Shown here piece by piece: positions 1 through 10,789 of a stretch of DNA of 64,000 nt. The notes under the pieces are model-generated. The model searched no databases, was not told the DNA's origin, and saw nothing but the letters and a program-made list of their open reading frames with translations. Made by a program: the position numbers and the translations under genes. The stretch comes from Trichuris trichiura (taxonomy: Eukaryota > Nematoda > Enoplea > Trichinellida > Trichuridae). The stretch covers positions 1,748,001 to 1,812,000 of the forward strand of contig JBAJFE010000042.1 of the NCBI GenBank assembly GCA_037903355.1. The letters run 5' to 3'. The stretch's first letter is position 1. Each line of letters begins with the position of its first letter.

Positions 1-408
1 GTATCCCAGGCCTCCTGCTATGGCCTGGGATATTTCCCTTCCACGCACCGGACGCTAAAACAAGAATATTCCAGTTAACACACAACGCAAATAGATGATA
101 TTGTAGTTGATATCTAGTTGAAACAAATCCACTGTTGACTTTCTGCGTGAAAATTTCCTGCTTAGCTACATTAGATTATGCGGAGTCAAACTGATACGCT
201 TTAACTGTGCGTAATTATCTTTTAGTTGTAAGGCGATGTTCTGTAAGGGGCGCTACGAGCTCCTTCCGCCTTTATGTGCAACGATGTTGAACGGATAGAC
301 TATTTATCCCAAAAGTTTCCTATTGACAAGTATTAATGAAAGGTAACTGTATACGGCTTGTACTGTGATGACGCTTTGAAGCCCTTAACACCTGTACTAT
401 TCAATTGA
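1..408 (+). repeat. Dispersed repeat A, copy 1, left part
   Basis: This segment aligns base for base, at an offset of 9987, with 9988-10395. Both begin with the same hairpin: arms TATCCCAGGCC and GGCCTGGGATA around a 9-nt loop (2-32 here, 9989-10019 in the other copy). The similarity stops near 408 after a shared CAATTGA and resumes at about 3406, so unrelated DNA has been inserted between the halves. No coding potential is visible. The class of the repeat is not recognised. Confidence 0.8.
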
Positions 409-1175
409 CCGGATCCTGTATGCCAGTGACCCAGCGGAAGTTGAGGTGGCAGTGTCAAAGCATAATGCGTGGCTCTACGGCGAAATGATCTGTGCTTAGC
501 GGCACAACGGGAGGCCCTTGTATCGTCGGGTTTAGTGAACACGAGCAGAGCAGTTGGCGGGGCATCACAATGAAGCACCAGTGGCACATGCAGTGACGTG
601 TATGTCGGTCTAACGGATTACCGCCTAAGAATTCTGCTACATTGCGAGGTAACAGCGTTTGCAAGTGTCACTGATGCAGTTAGTGACCTGTAGGAAAGAG
701 CGAAGGCGAAGAAGTTATTCAGCTGCGCATGAATTGAAGATACGGGAAACACAATGGGGCGTGCAGCGGTTCAAGCTGAGACCACGTCTTAGTGATTCGT
801 GAAAAACATTGGGGGTCAACGGTCTGAGCGGCGTCGTGCCTTCGTAAACTGTGTAAAGCTCATTCTGCGTTATGTCTATGCCGGCGTCTAGCGATATTAT
901 GCCATTGCGTGAAGGGTATGTCGTGCGTTTACTTTTATTTTTTCTAAGCGCGTTTCTCTGATCAGGTCGAGCCAAGTGATCAGGTCGGAGCCGTCCACCA
1001 GTAATTACCGCCTTCGCCAGATTATTCGCCTCAGTGAACGGTATGTACGCTGGTTCGCCCTATCTGTCTCTCCTCGCTTGAAACTGTACGCTTGTTTACG
1101 TTCAGCGTCTCTGCCCCTACGCAACTGTTTGTCGTCCGCGTCAACGCCGTACAGTAATAATCCTAATAATAACGA

Positions 1176-1200
1176 AACACACACACACACACACACACAC
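1176..1200 (+). repeat. (CA)n microsatellite
   Basis: About twelve uninterrupted CA units, followed within a few bases by the TTAGGC-like tract. Confidence 0.95.
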
Positions 1201-1204
1201 ATGT

Positions 1205-1226
1205 TCAGGTTTAGGCTTAGGCTAGG
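1205..1226 (+). repeat. Short TTAGGC-like tract
   Basis: Two TTAGGC units in a row followed by TAGGGC. TTAGGC is the usual nematode telomere unit. Similar decayed tracts with a shared TTCTGCCCT-type flank occur near 15888 (opposite strand), 28540, 32190 and 54970. Confidence 0.55.
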
Positions 1227-2177
1227 GCAGAACTGGATGGCCGACAGACCTACAGGACGACGGCAGATGCAACGGTGAAACACATTGTCGCCGTCCGCAT
1301 TGTGTCTCTACTTCAGCAATAAGCGACCTTTGCGCATCGGTTTGCCGATAACAGGATAACGGCAGCCATTGTCCCTCTGACGTAATAATCCCCACTTGAC
1401 CCCTTTGAAGTTGCCGCCACAACTTCCGCTGGGCAACTATAATACAAGACCCCACACGGTCTGAGTATTTCAGACAACCTGTAACTGCGCTTCTTTGCTG
1501 AGTGAATGAAGCTAGGTCAAAAAGGTTCCTTGGTCATATGGAATTGGTCGAAACTTCTTCGTCGTCGTGAAGTCGTCGCCAAAGGGAGGAACTGCGCAGC
1601 CTCATCGAGTATCCAGCGAGCTTCTGCGAATTATCATTGACTTAGCTTGAACGCAGCAGGGTTCTAATGATTTAGGAGCGCCACGCTACGCTGATGGCAA
1701 GTTCCTTTCTCTATGCTCCGTAATATTCAGAAATTGCTTACTCTCTGTTTTCAGGAGAAAAGTTACATTAGAAAAAAGATGTACGGGCACAACCCCGGGG
1801 ACCCCCAGGGCACCCCGCTGGGAATCATTGTTCCAAATTCTTCGCAATCTGAGCGAACCGGTGCTAATTTCTAAACGCTTGTCAAAACTTCGATAGCGAA
1901 GGCAGACATTTTCTAGTATTTTTTCGTTACTTACTACGAAACAATGCCAAAATCGTCTCTGCGTCTACCATACTCAGTACGCGTAACGTTGTTCGTATAT
2001 TTTAGCGTTTGTGTTTTCAGCAACCGAAATACAAATGCCTATCTGGATACAGGCAAAGGAAGAGTAAAGCTTTTTGAAGGATTTATGTTCCTGCCAAAGG
2101 AGCAAGTTGTAGTTTAGCAATAACTTCGCTCCTGTTGCGTTTGCGGGCAAGAAAGCAACTTTAGCTATCCTTTAACG

Positions 2178-2669
2178 CAGCCATTCTCAACCTTTTTTGC
2201 GCTAGGCCCCCCTTGGCAAGTGTTCTTAGGTGCCGAGCCCCCCTCTTCCTATTGGCCAATTAAGTTTTGTGTTCTTTGTATAGCAGCCAATCAGCTTCTA
2301 ACGCCAACATCCTAAGATCAAGTTAACGCACTGATACAATGCGAATATATGGTCGTCAAATCATTTACTGATGAACGCGAAGAAACTAACCATTTCATAA
2401 AGTGAAAGATCCTCAGAAAGGCTAGATTTTCCGAGGCTAGATTTCAAATTTTCCGTGTAGAAAAAATGTGATTCGAAAAGCAGATATGTATAGAGGATTG
2501 GCACAAATTCTCACCGTCCCGGTCTACCTAACTACCCTTGTCTCGATAAGGCCTCTCGGCCCCCCTTGACGGCCTCCGGGCCCCCCTCTGAAGAATTTTC
2601 GATTTCGGCCCCCCTGACACCCTCTCGGCCCCTCCCTGGGGGCCCCAGGCCCCCCGTTGAGAATGGCTG
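2178..2669 (-). mobile_element. Non-autonomous hAT element (MITE) with 8-bp target duplication
   Basis: A 492-bp element with perfect 14-bp terminal inverted repeats, CAGCCATTCTCAAC and its complement, flanked by a perfect 8-bp duplication CTTTAACG (2170-2177 and 2670-2677), the length typical of hAT transposons. Runs of C lie just inside each end. Its left 245 bp or so match, in reverse complement, the 3' end of the transposase-bearing element at 36749-38375, and its right end matches that element's 5' end. It is therefore an internal deletion derivative of that family, lying in the opposite orientation. It encodes nothing. Confidence 0.9.
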
Positions 2670-2963
2670 CTTTAACGGAACAAAACAAGCTCGGTAAACG
2701 AGTTTGGTCCCTTGACAAATGCGCAAAGCTAAAAGTGGTGCTTAAAAGATTCCGAACGCTTGGCGAATGAATGGAGGACAGTTTGTCCAGAAACGACGCG
2801 TCTTCAGAGAGCCCTACGTTTTTCCCCTTAATTCAGTGCACCGTTAAATGGATAAGGTGTCAATGGAAAAGAAGTTGCCCAGATATTGACCAACGCACGC
2901 AGTTCTGGGAAAGTTTTTTTTCTTTTGTTTTTATTCACCGTAAGGGGTTTCTTTGTTGCAAAG

Positions 2964-3405
2964 TGTTGGAAGGTTGCGCCTTCTAAGTCAAGCATGATGG
3001 AAATAGCTTTTATTGGTTATACAGTAAAATGGTAAAGTGATGGTAGAACGAGCTTGCGATATACGGGAGGTGACAGAGATCAGCGAGAAGGAGGGAGAGA
3101 CAAACTGAGGTGAGCGAGAGGGCTTTAAATAGGGAGCGTCTAGACAGCTCCCAGACGTCGTTGTTCTCACGGCCTTGGATTAACGTCATTAGACGGGTCA
3201 CCGAGTGGCCAACAATGGACACCATCCATCATCGTTAATCCCGCCTTTGGTAGTGACCGACGTCCATTAACACCTCTGCTCTTATCTGACAGACAGGTGC
3301 CTGGCGCAACAACTCCAACACAAAGCATACCGCCCAGGTTCGAAAGGCCGTAGGTAGGGAGACTGCGTAGGCACTCATATACGGTGACTATATTACTAAC
3401 CAACA
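2964..3405 (-). mobile_element. Candidate solo LTR
   Basis: Read on the minus strand, the segment begins TGTTGGTTAG, contains a TATTTAAA box-like motif, later an AATAAAAG polyadenylation-like motif, and ends in CCAACA: the layout of an LTR (TG...CA, promoter, then poly(A) signal). No matching second LTR or internal coding region is present and I see no 5-bp target duplication, so the limits are tentative. It lies immediately beside the point where repeat A copy 1 resumes. Confidence 0.4.
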
Positions 3406-4395
3406 GTTATATTTTTTTAAAACAAATAGCTACCGATACCGGGATACTACTGTCTGCCTTTAAAATACTCTTGACGCATAAACATAAATGATTATAAAAC
3501 GATAAAACGGTGGTAGTTGGAAAATGTAAAAGCGTAGTTCTATCGACCGGAAGAGAAGGTGGCGCAGGCAAGTGCCCGGCGGTAGCGAAAAATCTACGCT
3601 TTTTATGCAAAATACGCCTAACAGATTAATGTTTATCGTTAATGAGGTAAACTACAGGTACTAACCACATGTTTCAAGATCGAGCTTCTTTAGTTACAGC
3701 TGCCACGATTCATGCCGTCACTAACGGCATTGCTGCTGTTTAATCGGCGCCACGTAAGAGTAATAGATGCCTTCAATTGTAGAGGAAATAATAAACGGAG
3801 CCCTACTGATATTGCGCGGTCGTCCCAATGACTCTACGCGGTTTAAGGCTGAAAGCTCCGTTTGTTAATTCGGGCACGACTAAAAGCATCGGATACTTTC
3901 ATCTCACCCAAAAGAAACCACAGGAAAAGTAGTTGGTAATAACAAGCGCTTAGCATACATGCATGAAACAAGGTGTGTAACGACCACAAACCAATATGCC
4001 CGAAAGCTACTCTCACTTTCCGCTACCCTACGAACACAAAGACGTGAACTTACCCGAGGCAATATCGTCATCCCAGTCTGTCCACCAAAGTCTGTTCATT
4101 TTATACGACTCATACTTGAGGCATACACACACGAACAGACGACGGTAGACAAGCAAACGAACAGAGACAACTTCCAACGGACGTAGATTGTGAAACAACC
4201 GACTACAATACTGCAAGAAATGTACGCAGGTTCCTGCGGCCACTGACTTTCTTGTTTGACTCCATACGCTAGAAACGCACTACGCTGCTAATTTAAAGAG
4301 TGCTACAACTTATTCGCTTAACGAACGTTATTCCATCGTTGCTCTTTTGATTTCAGGAATGTTGGTTCTATATTAATAATATTTCACGATCTAAC
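3406..4395 (+). repeat. Dispersed repeat A, copy 1, right part
   Basis: Closely similar over about 990 bp to 11528-12515, from GTTATATTTT to ATTTCACGATCTAACC. Similarity ends exactly where the CAGTGTTTCTCA end of the next hAT-like element begins, while copy 2 continues with TCACC, so the hAT element seems to have inserted into this copy. No gene is visible; both copies carry the same short unspliced frames, which look like chance. Confidence 0.75.
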
Positions 4396-6770
4396 CCAGT
4401 GTTTCTCATGGTGTGTCAGGTGCCCCACCAGGGGGCTCTTTTAAAATTCAAGGGGACCCAATGCGCCATGGAGCACGCTGGGAAGGGGGTGGGGGACATG
4501 CCCACCTCGGCCGTCGTGTTGAGGTGCATTCGAAGGTGAGGTTTGTGGGTCAGATATTGTGCGTACTGGTTAAGATTACATTTCCTGCTACGCGTGAACC
4601 CGGCTACACCACAATCCAGCACAATAACCAATGACCGCTCATGAAAATGACCTTTCAGAACACGGGTCGTGTTGTGTCTTAGCTTTGCTGCTGACAACAC
4701 ACTCTGAGACATACCAATAACCGTTTATTGAGTATAAGTTATCACGCGGAGTACAGACGTTAGAGACGAGAAACCCAGACAGAGACTGCCAGACAGGATG
4801 AACAGTCTCCATAAATAGCTACAAGGGGAGGTGAGTGGGTCAGCTCTTTCACAGGATTAACAGAAACCGACTCAAGCATGCAAAGGGGATTAATGGAGCG
4901 GTCACGACCTGCTGAGTGCGTTCATGTGCGTAAGGAATGCATGCAGGTGTGAAGTGATGAGGTAAATGTGCGTGCTAGGAAATAAGGCGGCGGTATCTTC
5001 AATACATAACAGGTCGAAGGGATGGCATGTTTGTCATCGTGACCTTTCCGGCGTAGGGTCGAGTAAGGGAAGCTTTCTGCTCAGAAGCATTGAGCGCAGA
5101 GCACATGATTCACATCGGAGAATAGTTGCCCGTGTTATCAGAATGCGCCTTAGTTATTGCGATATATTTGCCCCTGATTTCCGATTCAACCAGCAATTAG
5201 CGCGTGCTGGCGTAGCAATGACTCTGCTTTACAATTCTGTGAACGATTACCGTCTCTTGCCCTATCTCTGTAAAAAGCCGACTCCATTTTCTTCCCTTTC
5301 TTTCTTCGCTTCTATTGTCTATGCAGCTATAACGCATGCATACGCGTTAGCGACGGAGAATCGCGTGTGCTGCTTACACATTTTCTGGAAACACTTTCTC
5401 TGTACGGTTGCGTCTCTCCTACGTTCGCTCCAGTTTTGCCATCGCAAATTCAGTAAGCCATATTGTGCTACGAACGTCATCGCTGTAAGACTGTAATATG
5501 CTTGCCTGGTTGGTTTTGAGAAGTGACTTTGCAGAAGCTCAGTCATGGCTAAGGCAAGCAAGAAACGTAGGCAATATAGTAGCGAATATCTGCGCTTTGT
5601 TTCGCTGTTACGCCTACAACAGAACATCTACCAGTATGTTTGTTGTGCGAAAGAGCTTTCTCAAACGAGTCTATGAGGCCGTCCAGGCTGAAACGCCACA
5701 TTTAATAAGGTGGCACCCGAACATGAGTAATAAGGACATGTGTCACTACGGGGCCCAGACAGAGAACGTAATGAAGAAGAGAATACCGAGCAGTATGACA
5801 CTCTTACTTTCAAAACTAGATCGCGGCGGACTTGCAGCGTCATATAGAATTTCATTGTTAATTGCGAAAGCGGGTGAGCCTTATACGATCGGCGAGAAGT
5901 TGATAATGCCCGCCATAGGTGAAGATCTGGAAACCGTGCTTCGCCAAAACGCATATGATGTTACCGAGAAAATACCACTGAGCAATGGTACTGTTCAGCG
6001 AGTAATCGATGCAATGGCTGAGGACACTGAAGAAACGCTCCGCTGCATCCTCAGAAAGTGGGAATTCTCGTTGCAAATGGATGAATCCACATCGGCTGGA
6101 AATGAGTCGCTCTTACTGGCCTACGTCCAGTTTATAAAAGAATAATGTTTGTAGAAGAATTGTTGTTTTTGAAAGAATTGAGTGCAGATAGAAAGGGTGA
6201 ATCTATCTTTCAAGTAGTGGAAGAATTCTTTATGGAAAAAGCAATTCCCCTTCAGAACAAGATAGCCGTGGCAACAGATGGAGCACCAGCTATGCTCGGC
6301 TGTCAGCGAGGTTTTCATATCGTATCTAAAAATCATGGTTCCCAACATACTGTGTATCCATTGTGTGCTGCATAGGCAGCATGTCGCAGCCGGTCGTTTG
6401 TGCCCATGTTTGAATGAATCCCTTCGGTATGTTGTCAACGCGGTAAACAAAATCAAAGGTAATCCAGTCAGTGACAGACTTTTTCGACGACTATGTGATG
6501 AAAATAACGAGGACTTCAATCGTCTACTTCTGCGCGCAGAAGTGAGATGGCTATCAAAAGGTGCCTGCCTGTCCAATTTGTTCGACTTGTACGAATCCTT
6601 TCTTCAATTTTTTGAACAGGGGGACGCTTCACTAAGCGAGAACTTGCGTTATCGGAAAGCGGACATCGCGTACTTAGCAGATTTGTACAGTCAGTTCTCG
6701 TATAACGCGAGCGTTTGGTCACTTAAAAGTCCTGAAAAATGTCGCGTTATAGGGGACATGTAAAGTATAG
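4396..6770 (+). mobile_element. hAT element, 5' part, right end missing
   Basis: The left edge CAGTGTTTCTCA resembles hAT terminal repeats and starts exactly at the break in repeat A. It is followed by a 1.1-kb leader without recognisable coding and a decayed transposase frame (5545-6763). No matching right terminal repeat or target duplication was found before the Tigger and Copia debris begins near 7137, so the 3' part has been lost. Confidence 0.55.
5545..6763 (+). pseudogene. hAT transposase pseudogene (ZBED5/SCAND3-like)
   Basis: The frame starts at ATG 5545 with a basic KKRRQYSSEYLRF motif typical of this transposase group. The zinc finger follows in another frame (CLLCERAFSNESMRPSRLKRH, near 5638-5703). 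Further on are the SYRISLLIAKAGEPYTIGE block, a conserved DESTSAG segment, the ATDGAPAMLG block (about 6275) and the EVRWLSKG motif (about 6541). Frame changes occur in the zinc finger and near 6310, and a stop at 6145. The C-terminal dimerisation region is absent. The DNA-cutting enzyme of a hAT transposon, now inactive; it resembles the copies at 16.4 and 36.8 kb. Confidence 0.8.
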
Positions 6771-7136
6771 GAAAATCGCGATTTGGTTCAAAGCGTCAGA
6801 AGGATTGTTTACTTGTAAACAACAACGGAGAGATATCTTAAATAAGCTGGGTTGAAACAGGAATTATGATGTACCTGAGCTACGTATTCTACCATTAGGC
6901 ACGCTGACGTATGGATCCTCTTACACGGGGTCTGAATAACATTATCTTTTACGGCGTTCATACATTAACGGCAGAGCTTTTATGATAATACTCTTTACAG
7001 CAGACAGAGTTCAAACTGGCTTTCAGGAGCGGCGTGCTTCCTTCTTTAGCTTGTGCAAGGAGTCCTTCTCAGTACTAAAATGAACGACCTCATACCCAGG
7101 AAAGAATAGAGTTCCGTTGGATCTCACTATCCTTTG
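6764..7136. other. No recognised feature
   Basis: Sequence between the broken hAT transposase and the Tigger fragment. I see no terminal repeats, LTR or reading frame of note. Confidence 0.4.
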
Positions 7137-7580
7137 TTACGGGCGAACTGAGGTCCTATTAGATGCAGAAGGTAGCGCTTCCTCATCGTCACAATGTTTC
7201 TTCATTGCAGTAAAGTAGAATTCGAGCTTCTTTTGTTTCGCACGTGTACTTCTTTCGTACAGCAGCTGCTTATGTGGCTCCAAACAAGCTCGGATACCTC
7301 TTGTGGTTTTCCCGCTGCGTTCTGCATTACAATCATTGTCTTCGAGCCATTGTAAACGCTGTTGAATAGCTTCCAGGGTATCTGACAGCTCAGCAGTGGC
7401 CATTTGTCGCGGAGGAGGCGGAGAAACTTCCTGATTTTCATCATCGTCTTCTGTTCCTTCTGCTTCCCCTGCTACAGAAAGTTCCTGCAGCTCTTCGGTG
7501 GTCACCTTTTCTTTGACCAAGTTTTGTACTTCTGTTGGAAATGTTTGCGCGGTATCGGCGTCCGCGCTTCCTGCTTCGCC
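7137..7580 (-). pseudogene. pogo/Tigger transposase, C-terminal fragment
   Basis: Read leftward, the frame runs from about 7580 to a stop at 7137. It has the acidic linker and C-terminal tail of Tigger/pogo (CENP-B-like DDE) transposases: TTEELQEL, an acidic stretch, then NAERSGKTTRGI, LEPHKQLLYE and KQKKLEFYF. The DNA-binding and catalytic parts are missing. It abuts the Copia integrase without a gap and overlaps it in another frame, marking a junction between two element remnants near 7575-7610. The Tigger-like MITE at 10790 may belong to the same superfamily. Confidence 0.6.
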
Positions 7581-9502
7581 ACAAAGACGAAGACTGTGAA
7601 AACTGTATCAATTCTTGAAACGGCAGAACCAACCCATGCCGCACGTGGGAGTGCGCATCCACTCATGGCACTTCTGACGAGGTTCAACAGTGTTCGGTTC
7701 ATCCTTTCAGCCACACCGTTTTGTTGTGGCGTGTACACCATAGTGCGCTCGTGAACGATGCCTCCATTCAAACAGAATGCTTCCCAAGCCTTGGAGCAGA
7801 ATTCTAAACCCTTAGGCATGCGGATTCTCTTCAAGTTTCTACCAGATTGCCTCTCCGCTTCTGACAGCCACTGCTTAAATTTGCCCAGCGCGCTTCCCTT
7901 ATTCTTTAGGAAGTAGACGCTTACATATCGTGTAGCGTCGTCGATAACGGTGAGGATATACCTGGCCTTTCCGAAGCTACAGACATCCATAGGTCCCATG
8001 AAGTCACAGTGCACAAGATCCAGTTGATGTGACTTCACATTTTGCTCGACTGGTTGTCTGAGCCGAAATGGTACTCGAGACGATTTGCCCTTCAGGCAGT
8101 CTTCACAGGGTGACGGTTTGTTTGCGCTGCAGCGTTACCCTCTTACTGCTTTGCATCTCGCCATTTGGAGGATGCGTTCTTTGCTTACGTGCATCATCCG
8201 TTCGTGCCACTGGTCAATGCTGATTTCGTTGCAATCGGCGACTCGAAAAGATTTCGTCTCCACTTTGGTGTGCTCAGGCCTAGCTGTAGCGACGTACAGA
8301 GGACCTTGAGGCGATGCTTCAATCAACAAGTTCCCCTGTAGATCGTAGATGTGGCAACCGCGCTTGTCGAAAACAATTCGCCGATTATTTTCCACCATCT
8401 GTCGAACTGATAACACGCCGTGTTTGATGCCATTAACGAACAACGTATTGTGAGCTACGAACTTTTTCAAAAGCCCTTCATTTCGGGACAATTTCACAGT
8501 GACGCTGCCCTTTCCAGCGGCTAATGTCACCGATCCATCAGCAGTGCGCACTTGTGCATTGACGCCTTTACTTTCGTCCAGCTTAGTGAAATATCGTTTA
8601 TCTGGACACATGTGATGTGTCGCGCCTGAATCAATGATCCACCTTTCGGCTGTATCAGCGAGCATAACGCCGCACGACGCGAACATGTTGCATGAATCGC
8701 CGTTTGTTGACTTTCCAGCTGTTTGCCTGAAACGACCTTCTGCCTTTTTGCTTCTCGGCGCACAGTCTCGCGCAAAGTGCCCCTTTTTGCCACATTTGAA
8801 GCAAGCTATATTGGTTCTAGCTGGCTGCTTTTTCTCCACGGGTTTGCCTTCAGCGGCTCTGGCAAACATGGCTTCCGCAGTTCTACTGCTGCTTTCGGCT
8901 CGCCTTTGCCATTCGGCTATTAGCCTGCGTTTCACTGTTGCCTATGAGAATTCAGACTCCGGAAGATTCCAAGTTGACGATACTACTACGTCCCATTCAT
9001 CGGGGAGTCCACACAAAATAGCCATGGCGAGATCGCCATCGTCGATTCGGTCACCAACGTTCATCAATTCGGAAACGATGCGATTCATTTTACCCAGATA
9101 TGCATCCATACCTGCATGGTTTTTCAGTTTCTCTCCGTACAGTTGTCGCCGTAACTGTAACATTCGCAGTCTGCTATCTTTTGGCGCGTAAAGCCTTTCT
9201 AGTTCCTCCCAGACATCCTTTGGAGAGGTCACATGCTGAACATGTTGCTGCTGTTCGTCACCGATTGCTAAGCAGATCTTCGCAAACGCTCTGCTTTTCC
9301 GGACTTCGTGCAAGTGCACCGTACTAGGGTCTTCACCGTCCCTGATCGCTTCGCCAGGTTGAACAGCGGACCATAGATCACATTCCATCAATACGAGTTT
9401 CATCTGGAAACTCCAAGTGGCATAATTGGAGCCGTTTAACTTTTCGATGGACATGCATTGCACTGACGAGGCATGTTGCGCAGCGGCTTGTTCTGGGCTC
9501 AT
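7581..9502 (-). pseudogene. Copia gag-protease-integrase remnant
   Basis: The minus-strand frame starts at ATG 9502, just inside the LTR. It shows, in order, the gag region (KLNGSNYATWSFQMK near the start), a CX2CX4HX4C zinc knuckle (CFKCGKKGHFARDC, about 8800), the protease DSGA motif (WIIDSGATHHM, about 8640), the GAG-pre-integrase HHCC region and the integrase core with its first Asp (VHCDFMGP) and the Glu in QQNGVAER. One reading frame is kept throughout but is interrupted by stops at 8944-8942 and 8137-8135. The usual SDNG segment with the second catalytic Asp reads MPKG, so the integrase would be inactive. Two stops plus loss of reverse transcriptase make this a dead copy. Confidence 0.85.
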
Positions 9503-9508
9503 AACCAA

Positions 9509-9687
9509 TGTTAGACTTTTATTAGCAGAGTAATATGGATAGCGACATAAACGTGCGGGGAGTAATGGAGAAAAAGAAACGGGTGTGTAGCTCAGCTGAC
9601 AAGCAAAGGGAGCAACAACTGAGCAAGGCAAAGGCACAGTAGGCAGCTACGTGATTAGCAGGCTATGTCTAAGATATAAGCCCAACA
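9509..9687 (-). repeat. 5' LTR of the Copia element
   Basis: On the minus strand the 179-bp segment begins TGTTGGGC and ends GTCTAACA, with an AATAAAAG motif close to its end. It is followed directly by a primer-binding-site-like sequence of the Copia kind (internal initiator-Met tRNA pairing) and the gag start codon. The matching 3' LTR is not in the window. Confidence 0.65.
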
Positions 9688-9987
9688 GAACCTTTGCGTA
9701 CTTTATGAGAATGTTGCCGGCATGAAGGTCCCGATGTTCGAACTTGTATTTTTTTCCAAAATACACAACGTTAACACCAGCTGTCGGACTAAATCTTCTG
9801 TGTGTTTGTTTTTAGTGTACTGAAAAAGAAATAAAACAAATTTGCATTGCACAGTGAAGGAGCCCGTAAACTAACTTGAAATTTACCGAAAGTTACAGCA
9901 TCGTGCTCTACGTAAATCAGCAGGTAGTGCTGACTGTCTTGCGCCTCATTGGGACGCTGTTTTTCCGTGCTATTTGTCATAGCAAAG
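9688..9987. other. No recognised feature
   Basis: About 300 bp between the Copia LTR and the hairpin that opens repeat A copy 2; nothing identifiable. Confidence 0.4.
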
Positions 9988-10395
9988 GTATCCCAGGCCT
10001 CCTGCAATGGCCTGGGATATTTACCTTGCACACATCGAACACTAAAAGAAGAATGTTTCCATTAAGACTCAATGCAAATAGATGATATTGTAGTTGATAT
10101 CTCGTTAGAACAAGTTCAATGATGACTTTCTGCTTCAAACTTTTTTATACAGCTACAGTAGGTTATGCTGAGTCAAACTGATACGACTTAACTGTGCGTA
10201 GTTATCTTTCAGTGGTAAGGCGACGTTCTCTAACCGGTGCTACGCGCTCCTTACGACTATATGTGCAACGATGTTGAACGGATACGGTATTTATCCCGAA
10301 AAATTCCTATTGACAAGTATTAATAAAAGATAAATGTATACAAGTTGTATTGTGATGACCCTTTGATGCTGTTTACACCTGTAACATTCAATTGA
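9988..10395 (+). repeat. Dispersed repeat A, copy 2, left part
   Basis: Matches 1-408, including the opening hairpin (9989-10019). The match ends after CAATTGA and resumes at about 11528. The intervening DNA is a PLE-derived fold-back unit and a Tigger-like MITE, both absent from copy 1. Confidence 0.8.
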
Positions 10396-10604
10396 TTTTC
10401 TTTTTTGTTAAACACAATCTCCTTATGTAGAGCAGTGTTAGAGAGCAGATAGCTGCCCATTTTTTTAAAATATGCTTTGCCATTACCTTTGCATAGTGAA
10501 TAGCGAATGCAACTTCTTGGTACGGGACTGGGGATTTTCATGTTAGGTTTCTTTTACGGAATGCTTGTCACGCTGAGAAGTTTTAATTTCAGTTTTTCCA
10601 GAGC

Positions 10605-10632
10605 TTTCGGCTGAAGCGCAACCTGTCTTCAG
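10605..10632 (-). ncRNA. Hammerhead-ribozyme-like core
   Basis: Minus-strand CTGAAGA, a short stem closed by a loop (AGGTT pairs with AGCC through a G-T pair), then GAAA; 28 nt, as in the other copies. A cleavage triplet could not be placed with confidence. Confidence 0.5.
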
Positions 10633-10669
10633 CGGTATTGAAAGTCGCTGAAGAAAATTTTTAATACCG

Positions 10670-10697
10670 TTGAAGACGCATCGCGTTTGACGCGAAA
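10670..10697 (+). ncRNA. Hammerhead-like core, decayed
   Basis: Plus-strand TTGAAGA, stem GCATC/GACGC with one mismatch, then GAAA. The first core base is changed from C to T. Confidence 0.4.
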
Positions 10698-10789
10698 GTT
10701 CCGGAAAAACTGAAATTAAAATTTTTCAGCGTGACAAGCATTCCGTAAACGAAACCTAACAGTCAATGGTGAAACTCAAAAAGGAAATA

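Larger units (their letters stand above)
409..2177. other. Non-coding stretch, no recognised gene
   Basis: Only short unconvincing reading frames occur here, none with a family resemblance. It holds a CA dinucleotide run (1176-1200) and, directly after it, a short telomere-like tract. It splits repeat A copy 1 and is absent from copy 2, so it is probably inserted or rearranged DNA. Confidence 0.5.
7581..9687 (-). mobile_element. Copia-type LTR retrotransposon, 3' part missing
   Basis: On the minus strand the order is LTR (9687-9509), a primer-binding-site-like TTGGTTATGAGCCCAG just inside it, gag, protease and integrase. Reverse transcriptase, RNase H and the 3' LTR are absent; the element ends at the Tigger fragment. 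Protease and integrase before reverse transcriptase is the Copia gene order. With a single LTR no target duplication can be assigned. Confidence 0.85.
10515..10765 (-). mobile_element. PLE-derived fold-back element with two hammerhead-like cores
   Basis: Imperfect palindrome 10542-10760 whose arms match over about 80 bp each. Inner parts of both arms carry the hammerhead-like core, minus strand at 10605-10632 and plus strand at 10670-10697. The left side carries the 3'-end signature shared by the family on the minus strand (CATGAAAA, then TCCCGTACCAAGAAG). The plus-strand core has TTGAAGA instead of CTGAAGA and would not be active. No flanking duplication is obvious. Confidence 0.7.

Noticed and set aside
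4966..5496. 176-codon open frame on the plus strand
   Set aside because: It lies in the non-coding leader of a hAT element, has no family resemblance and leads into a transposase that starts independently at 5545.
8634..9191. 185-codon plus-strand frame
   Set aside because: It is the antisense shadow of the Copia gag-protease frame, which has clear zinc-knuckle and DSGA motifs on the other strand.
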